A stretch of DNA of 17,875 bases from the NCBI GenBank assembly GCA_947627085.1, contig CANQUO010000017.1:1-17875 (forward strand), in the 5' to 3' direction. The notes beneath the pieces are model-generated. The model was not told where the DNA came from, made no database searches, and was given only the letters and a program-made list of their open reading frames with translations. This DNA is from an uncultured Oscillospiraceae bacterium (GTDB lineage: Bacteria; Bacillota; Clostridia; Oscillospirales; Oscillospiraceae). This document shows, piece by piece, positions 13,593 through 17,875 of this stretch; within the stretch, counting starts at the first letter, position 1, and each line of letters starts with the position of its first letter. The position numbers and the translations under genes were made by a program.

Positions 13593-14408
13593 TTATTCCC
13601 CGGCGACCGGCGGTTTTTCGGAGAGGAAATCAAGCTCCAAATGCCTGTCCGGCTCCGCCTTTCCCTCTCTCACACGGTCAAATTCCGTTATGAGCTTTAT
13701 GGCGAGTGGTATCGCCAGCTTGTATAGCTCGGTGAGCCTCTTCCCGCTCTCCCGGCAGACCTGGCTGGGCTCCAGGCTCATAACGAGGCCCGACAGCTCC
13801 TTATAATGACCCGTGGCCCGCATGGCCGCCAAAAGGGCCTTGCGCTTTCCCATGTTCGGCGCCCGGAGGGTCCGGAGGCAGAATATCATGGATTTCAGGG
13901 ACTTCATAACGTCCCCCATCCCCACCTGGGGGTAGAAGGCCGCTATCACCGCGGCGTTGCGGCGGGTGACGACGATATGTGAGGCCGTGTCGTGCTTTAG
14001 CGGGTCCAGCCCGTCCGTGACCTCAAGGAGCCTGTCAAACTCCATCTCTATCTCGTTGTGGCTCACGTCCCGCTCCATGGCGAAGCGGTCCACGTACCCG
14101 TGGCACATGCAGTCCAGGGCGAAGTGGCAGATATACCCGTAGAGATACGCCCTGTACATGGGCTCCGGGTGGTCGGATATGACCCCGGCGGCCTCGCCGA
14201 ACACCTCAAGGCCGCTTTTATGGTGTATCCCGTGGCCTATCCTCGTTATCTTATCCGGTATCACCGGGCTGTGGTAAAAAAGCACGTCCGGCCCGTGAAG
14301 GCCGATATCAAAAAGCTCCCTGTACGGCAGTATCGCGTCCCTGGCCGCCGGCGGAAGCTTCGGCATGACCTCACGGCCAAATCTGAGGTGCGCGTAAGCG
14401 CACGGCAT
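13593..14408 (-). CDS. Zinc-dependent phospholipase C-fold family protein, no signal peptide
   Basis: A 271-aa protein resembling the zinc-dependent phospholipase C / S1-P1 nuclease-type helical fold. Metal-ligand-like residues occur in the expected order: His7 (AHLRFG), His38 and Asp41 (GLHGPD), His59/62/63 (HGIHH), His95-x3-Asp99 (CHFALD), His103, and His117-x3-Glu121. Start: the ATG at 14406-14408 (MPCAYAHL) has GGAGG 8 nt upstream, whereas the ATG two codons earlier leaves only 2 nt. No signal peptide or N-terminal Trp, the zinc ligand of secreted enzymes, is present, so it is probably cytoplasmic and not a toxin. The actual substrate is unknown. It stands alone, with its 3' end abutting the MITE-like element. 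Confidence 0.8.
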   Translation of the reverse strand: MPCAYAHLRFGREVMPKLPPAARDAILPYRELFDIGLHGPDVLFYHSPVIPDKITRIGHGIHHKSGLEVFGEAAGVISDHPEPMYRAYLYGYICHFALDCMCHGYVDRFAMERDVSHNEIEMEFDRLLEVTDGLDPLKHDTASHIVVTRRNAAVIAAFYPQVGMGDVMKSLKSMIFCLRTLRAPNMGKRKALLAAMRATGHYKELSGLVMSLEPSQVCRESGKRLTELYKLAIPLAIKLITEFDRVREGKAEPDRHLELDFLSEKPPVAGE

Positions 14409-14436
14409 ACCCATCGCCTCCTCTCACCCTGAGTTT

Positions 14437-14442
14437 ATTATA
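14437..14442 (-). promoter_or_regulatory. -10 box for the phospholipase-fold gene
   Basis: A perfect TATAAT on the minus strand (14442-14437) lies about 29 bp before the start at 14408 in an AT-rich stretch. No good -35 is found at 16-18 bp, so the promoter may be weak or activator-dependent. Confidence 0.4.
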
Positions 14443-14505
14443 TATTGATGATAAATCCTATCCCGTCGAATTTCAACCACTTCACAAAAATTTAAAATTT
14501 ACGGT

Positions 14506-14562
14506 GACTGCCCCCCTGCTTGTCAAAATACAATATTTTTCCCGACAGCCTCGGGGGCAGTC
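14506..14562. repeat. Palindromic REP-like repeat
   Basis: GACTGCCCCC (14506-14515) and GGGGGCAGTC (14553-14562) bound a 37-nt interior that itself contains TGTC/GACA and AAAATA/TATTTT inverted pairs. The right arm is shared with the next hairpin, so the two cannot form together. It resembles the dispersed palindromic repeats common in Firmicutes intergenic DNA; copy number cannot be judged here. Confidence 0.55.
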
Positions 14563-14592
14563 CCGTTACCGGCGACTGCCCCCTTATTTTTT
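14553..14592 (+). terminator. Terminator-like hairpin with T-tract downstream of the M56 sensor gene
   Basis: GGGGGCAGTC (14553-14562) and GACTGCCCCC (14574-14583) make a 10-bp stem with an 11-nt loop, followed on the plus strand by TTATTTTTT (14584-14592). By shape it is a strong plus-strand terminator, yet both flanking genes are on the minus strand. On that strand the A-tract precedes the stem and only AT-rich sequence follows, so it could still help end the sensor transcript. Confidence 0.5.
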
Positions 14593-14604
14593 CGGTTCGC
14601 GCTC

Positions 14605-17229
14605 TTATAATATGTACGGCGACAGGAAGCACTCGCCGTAGCCCTGGTCGAGCCTCACATAGCCGGTGCAGGCATAGACGATGGCGTTGAAGCTCTCCGC
14701 GTCCTCTCCGACGCCCTCATTGGTGAAGCCGAATTTGTACGCCGGGACGTATTCTCCGTACTGCTCCACCCACTCGAAGGTCACACCGGTCGGCTTTTGG
14801 GCCTTGAAGAACATGCTGTTCGTTGACTCGTCCGCGATTGGACGGACCGTTTTTCTGGCGCAGTTTACGCAGTAGAGCGCGTCCTCGGGATCATCGATGT
14901 AGATCTCCGGCGTCTCGTCGGTTATCCTCTCCGGCACCCAGGCGTTAAATACCATGTGCTCCACCTTATCCCCGATGATGTTGACCTTCAGCGCGTCCTT
15001 TATGGGGGCCCCGTCCACCATAAGCGGCCAGGATACCAGGACCTCCGCCCCGTCGTACACCGGGTCCACCCATATGTCCGGCTCCACATTCGTAAGCTCC
15101 TGCAGACCAAAGGCGTCGGTGAACGCCCTGGCCGTTTTTATGGCCTCGTCGGCGGTGAGCTTTTTATCCCTCGAAAAGCCCTCGCTCTCCCTGTCGCCGT
15201 AGCTTGCGAAAAAGCTGATGTCCCCGTCGGATACGCAGATGCGCTCGTAATACTCATCCTCCCGGACATCCGATACGAGCCAGCCGTACTCGTTCACCGT
15301 GTAGGAGCCCCAGAGGGCCACAGCCGCCTTTTCCGCCCGCTCCATAAGCTTCTCCTTCTCCACCTCACCGAGCCGGAGCTTGAACGCCTGGAGCTTTGGT
15401 ACGGACAGCTCATCAAAGCCCGCGAATTCCTCGCTATAAAGCCAGGGCAGTATAACCGCCGGATAGTCCGAGTCCGACCATGATGTGCCCGGATAGCATG
15501 TTTCCAGCATGACCCTGGTCTGTACTTCGATCTCATCCGGCGTTTTCTCCCCGTCAAATAACGCGAACGCGGCGATCATGTAGTCGTGGTCCGGTCCATA
15601 TCCGAAATATACATCCATATATGGGCCGCATATATATTCCCCATTCTCATCATACCCTGCGGCGTCCGTTTCTCCCATAAGGCCGCCCCGTTGGTCCTCG
15701 ATAAGATCGAAATCCGGCTCGTTCTCTCTCGCGAACTGCTGGGCCTCCTCCCAGCTTTTCTGTCCGAGATTTACTATCCAGAACCTGGCGGTATCATCTA
15801 CGGTGCTCTTCCAGCCCTGTGCCGTGTAGCCGCCGTAGGGCTCCTCGTAATACTCCCAGCCCTCGTCGGCGATGTACAGCGAGAATCCGTTCCCCACGAA
15901 CAGCGTGACCGGGTCAAGGTGGTCCTTCGCCGGGACGCCCCCGTTATAGAAGATCTCCGTCGTTTTCGGCCTGTCCGCCCCCTCGATCGGCTCGGAGGGC
16001 TCCGGCATGGCGGTCTGTTCCGTCACGGGCGTGGTAGTCTGCTGAATTGCGGGCGTTGTAGTCTGCTGTGGCACGGACGGGGTAGCCGGGTCGGTTTTCG
16101 GTATCTCGGTTTGCCTGTCGTCCTGCCGGGCGGGCTGCGGTGTCGGCTCCCCGCCCTCCTTTTCACCTATGCCCACGGCGCAGACCGCCACGCTGACGGC
16201 CATCACCGCCGTGATAAGGGCCGTCCAGCCGAATTTCCGGCCTCCCATAAGTAGGTTTTTGAACCTGTTCTTCACCGACTTCGTCCCGCCCCCAAAGTGC
16301 GTGGACAGCACGGCACGGCTCACGCCACGCTCGCGGCTCACATTGCTGAGGAGCATCTCGCAGTATGCCACCCTGGCGGACCTGCCGGCGCCGGTGACGG
16401 CCCCCTCGTCGCAGAGAAGCTCCACCGTCTCCGAGGCGTCCCGGCGCATGAGCCACACCGCCGGGTCAAACCAGTGCACGGCGTTGGCCGCCAGCATCAG
16501 GAGCTTGTACCACAGATCGCCCCGCTTTACGTGGGTGAGCTCGTGGCGGATTATAAATTCCGCCTCCTCCGGCTCCATATACTTCTCCGGAAGGTACATG
16601 GCGGGGCGTATGAGCCCCATGACCATGGGCGAGTCCACCGCCCGGCTCACTCTGAGCGCCGGGGCCCTTTTGATTCCCATGTCCGCCAGGACCTCGCCGT
16701 ATATCTCCCGAAGACGCGCGCCCGCGCCCACGCTCCACCGCCGCGCCCGGCGGCTGTACCAGAGCGTCCCCAGCATGTGGTAGCCCGCGAAAAGCGCCGC
16801 TCCCGCTATCCAGACCGCCGTAAGCACGTCCGACAGTCTTATCTCTACGCCGCGCTCGTTCTCCACGGCGTTCACCGCCGGCGCGGTATTCGTCCCGGCG
16901 GGCTTTACGGGCGCCGCCGGATTGGCGGCGTTCCCCGACGGCCTTGCCGCGTTCTCCGCCGCCGCGCCCGTGTTCTCACGCCTTGCGGGCCGGACCACCG
17001 GCAGCCTCACCTCCGGCACCGTGACCTCCACCGCCGGCTCAGGCATGGCGGGAATGAGCTCCTCCCAGCCCACGGGAGACAGCACCAGCGCCAGGGCAAG
17101 CACCATCCACAAAAAGTACCGCCACTTCGGGGCAAACCGCCTGTCAAGCACCGGCTTTAAGGCCAAAACGATGAGCGTCACCGCCCCCGCCGCGCCGCTC
17201 CATTTAAGTACGCTCAGTACCGTATCCAT
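14605..17229 (-). CDS. BlaR1/MecR1-like M56 metallopeptidase membrane sensor with a novel extracellular domain
   Basis: An 874-aa membrane protein paired with the BlaI-type repressor. Members of this family sense a signal outside and activate an intramembrane-side zinc protease that relieves BlaI repression. Spans lie at about 12-28, 38-54, 135-153 and 335-353. The zinc motif HELTH is at 229-233 (RHELTHVKRGD) and the third-ligand region ELLCDEGAV at about 270-278. After span 4 comes a Thr/Gln/Pro-rich tether (about 360-410) with TTTPAIQQ-type repeats, then about 460 extracellular residues. These show no SxxK-type penicillin-binding signature; one stretch (TADEAIKTARAF onwards, about 710-780) is PepSY-like. 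The ATG at 17227-17229 overlaps the BlaI stop (TGATG) with GGAGG 7 nt upstream. The inducer is unlikely to be a beta-lactam, by inference. Confidence 0.9.
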   Translation of the reverse strand: MDTVLSVLKWSGAAGAVTLIVLALKPVLDRRFAPKWRYFLWMVLALALVLSPVGWEELIPAMPEPAVEVTVPEVRLPVVRPARRENTGAAAENAARPSGNAANPAAPVKPAGTNTAPAVNAVENERGVEIRLSDVLTAVWIAGAALFAGYHMLGTLWYSRRARRWSVGAGARLREIYGEVLADMGIKRAPALRVSRAVDSPMVMGLIRPAMYLPEKYMEPEEAEFIIRHELTHVKRGDLWYKLLMLAANAVHWFDPAVWLMRRDASETVELLCDEGAVTGAGRSARVAYCEMLLSNVSRERGVSRAVLSTHFGGGTKSVKNRFKNLLMGGRKFGWTALITAVMAVSVAVCAVGIGEKEGGEPTPQPARQDDRQTEIPKTDPATPSVPQQTTTPAIQQTTTPVTEQTAMPEPSEPIEGADRPKTTEIFYNGGVPAKDHLDPVTLFVGNGFSLYIADEGWEYYEEPYGGYTAQGWKSTVDDTARFWIVNLGQKSWEEAQQFARENEPDFDLIEDQRGGLMGETDAAGYDENGEYICGPYMDVYFGYGPDHDYMIAAFALFDGEKTPDEIEVQTRVMLETCYPGTSWSDSDYPAVILPWLYSEEFAGFDELSVPKLQAFKLRLGEVEKEKLMERAEKAAVALWGSYTVNEYGWLVSDVREDEYYERICVSDGDISFFASYGDRESEGFSRDKKLTADEAIKTARAFTDAFGLQELTNVEPDIWVDPVYDGAEVLVSWPLMVDGAPIKDALKVNIIGDKVEHMVFNAWVPERITDETPEIYIDDPEDALYCVNCARKTVRPIADESTNSMFFKAQKPTGVTFEWVEQYGEYVPAYKFGFTNEGVGEDAESFNAIVYACTGYVRLDQGYGECFLSPYIL

Positions 17230-17600
17230 CACTTGTCCTCCATTTCGTCAAGAAATGAGCGAAGCTCTTCTATCTCCTTCTCCCCTATTCTGTCCCCGTC
17301 GTAAAGGGCGGACATGAGCCCCTTGAAGCTGTTCCCGAAGAGCCTGTCGAGTATGCCCCGGCTCTCGGCGGCCTTGTACTCCCGCTCGGAGATGATGGGG
17401 CTGTAAAGATTAGTCCTCCCCCGCTTTTCCTGGGTGAGAAAGCCCTTCTCCACCAGCCTGTTCAGGCTCGTCGCCACCGCCGGGAGCGCCCAGTCCCGGC
17501 TGCCCTTCAGCTTATCGTGCACGTAGACCGAGTTCACCGCCTCCCCGGCCCCCCAGACCGCCAGCATTATCTCCAGCTCCGCGTCGCCAAGTCTCTTCAT
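17229..17600 (-). CDS. BlaI/MecI-family transcriptional repressor
   Basis: A 123-aa winged-helix DNA-binding repressor. The N-terminus LGDAELEIMLAVWG (4-17) and the recognition-helix region WALPAVATSLNRLVEKGFL (37-55) followed by the wing KRGRTNLYSPIIS (59-71) are characteristic; the C-terminal helices (about 75-120) mediate dimerisation and carry the site normally cut upon induction. The ATG at 17598-17600 follows GGAGG by 7 nt. It is translationally coupled to the M56 sensor (stop/start overlap), forming a two-gene sensing unit. Two operator-like dyads lie over and just beyond its promoter, consistent with autorepression. Other regulon members are not evident in the window. Confidence 0.93.
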   Translation of the reverse strand: MKRLGDAELEIMLAVWGAGEAVNSVYVHDKLKGSRDWALPAVATSLNRLVEKGFLTQEKRGRTNLYSPIISEREYKAAESRGILDRLFGNSFKGLMSALYDGDRIGEKEIEELRSFLDEMEDK

Positions 17601-17621
17601 ATATGTACCTCCTCACTTCTT

Positions 17622-17664
17622 TTATACGATTGTATAATATACTTTCATTATACGTTTATGTAAT
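17622..17664. promoter_or_regulatory. Two operator-like dyads for the BlaI-type repressor
   Basis: Site 1 is TTATAC-GATT-GTATAA (17622-17637), a perfect 6-bp-arm dyad just downstream of the predicted transcription start. Site 2 begins with the same half-site, TTATAC (17648-17653), and ends in GTAATAA (17660 onward), overlapping the -10 box. TAC...GTA half-sites fit the general form of BlaI-family operators. Confidence 0.55.
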
Positions 17665-17674
17665 AATATGTCAA
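17647..17674 (-). promoter_or_regulatory. Promoter of the blaI-like/M56 sensor operon
   Basis: On the minus strand a perfect TTGACA (17674-17669) is followed after 16 bp by a perfect TATAAT (17652-17647). Transcription would start near 17640, giving a leader of about 40 nt. The strength of the match fits a promoter held down by a repressor. Confidence 0.8.
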
Positions 17675-17695
17675 GTTACAAATCGGCAACAAATA

Positions 17696-17875
17696 TCAGG
17701 CCCCATCGCCCTTCGCCCCATGTTCCCGCCCTTTATGTCCGCCGGCAGTCATGATATGCCGTCCGGTGAAAAGGGCCTTCTCCGACAGGCGGTAGAGCTT
17801 ATATTTAAGCGGCCTGAAGGGCAGCGTGACCTCCCCCACAAGGCGCACCAGCTCACGAAGATAGCGCACCACTCC
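17696..17875 (-). CDS. C-terminal fragment of an unrecognised protein (runs off right edge)
   Basis: An open frame enters from the right edge and ends at a TGA (17696-17698) after 59 codons. It reads GVVRYLRELVRLVGEVTLPF, then a basic/aromatic stretch (RPLKYKLYRLSEKALFTGRH), and ends in a Gly/His/Lys-rich tail (GGHKGREHGAKGDGA). The amphipathic beginning and disordered basic end look like a genuine C-terminus, but I cannot name a family. It ends about 20 bp before the -35 of the blaI-like promoter and is on the same strand. There is no obvious terminator between them. Confidence 0.5.
   Translation of the reverse strand, partial: GVVRYLRELVRLVGEVTLPFRPLKYKLYRLSEKALFTGRHIMTAGGHKGREHGAKGDGA

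Noticed and set aside
13250..13602. Target-site duplication flanking the MITE-like element
   Set aside because: CCTATTC on the left and CCTTATTC on the right are similar but not identical and are not placed symmetrically at the element ends, so I do not claim a duplication.
13148..13633. Overlapping 160-codon frames on both strands through the intergenic repeats
   Set aside because: They run through palindromes and yield the same short peptide on both strands. No Shine-Dalgarno or domain is present, and the repeats explain the open frames.
13593..14408. Secreted phospholipase toxin
   Set aside because: There is no signal peptide and no N-terminal Trp as in secreted zinc phospholipases, so a toxin role is not supported.
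14605..17600. Beta-lactam resistance locus
   Set aside because: The BlaI/M56 pair is present, but there is no beta-lactamase or PBP2a-like gene, and the sensor lacks a visible penicillin-binding domain.
1..17875. tRNA or rRNA genes
   Set aside because: I saw no cloverleaf-type sequence or rRNA signature on either strand by eye; a covariance-model scan was not possible here.

Overview
The window reads as chromosome from a low-oxygen, Gram-positive, Clostridia-type bacterium. An Oscillospiraceae-like gut anaerobe is my inference, not a proven assignment. Supporting signs are strong AGGAGG ribosome-binding sites on almost every gene, a lipoprotein sugar-binding protein with an LAGC lipobox, LplB/LplC-type permeases, a ferredoxin-fused [FeFe] hydrogenase with group B-like motifs, a BlaI/M56 regulatory pair, and GC-rich coding sequence broken by AT-rich promoter islands and GC-rich hairpin repeats.

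Region 1 (about 1-10570, minus strand) is one long operon for uptake and cytoplasmic breakdown of pectin-derived oligogalacturonides. In order of transcription it encodes an ECF S-component-like membrane protein, two permeases (LplB and LplC types), an unusually long lipoprotein solute-binding protein, two small 4-TM proteins, a full UgpC/MsmK-type ATPase, two more small 4-TM proteins, a GH28 polygalacturonase, and the start of a second UgpC/MsmK-type ATPase that runs off the left edge. Genes are mostly 0-40 nt apart or overlapping. The three wider gaps, on both sides of the binding-protein gene and between the third and fourth 4-TM genes, each hold GC-rich hairpins.

Region 2 (10391-10678) is an AT-rich divergent promoter region. 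To its right, a pectin methylesterase (CE8) is transcribed on the plus strand. Neither the GH28 nor the CE8 enzyme has a signal peptide, so substrate is probably imported while still partly methylated, then de-esterified and cleaved inside the cell.

Region 3 (11536-13127) is a monomeric [FeFe] hydrogenase with its own promoter, whose -35 box overlaps the stop codon of the esterase gene. It could vent reductant made during fermentation, or act in sensing or electron bifurcation, but the sequence does not settle this.

Region 4 (13128-13592) has no convincing gene. It holds two GC-rich hairpins and a 336-bp MITE-like element with roughly 32-bp terminal inverted repeats and several long internal palindromes. 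The element stops 3 bp short of the stop codon of the next gene.

Region 5 (13593-17875, minus strand) holds a zinc-dependent phospholipase C-fold protein without a signal peptide, a palindromic repeat with mutually exclusive hairpins, and a BlaI-type repressor translationally coupled to a large M56 metallopeptidase membrane sensor. The sensor's extracellular domain does not look like a penicillin-binding domain. Two operator-like dyads lie at the BlaI promoter. The right edge carries the last 59 codons of an unrecognised protein.

The most novel-looking assembly is the set of four small membrane proteins with the same 4-TM plan on either side of the ATPase gene in the pectin operon.
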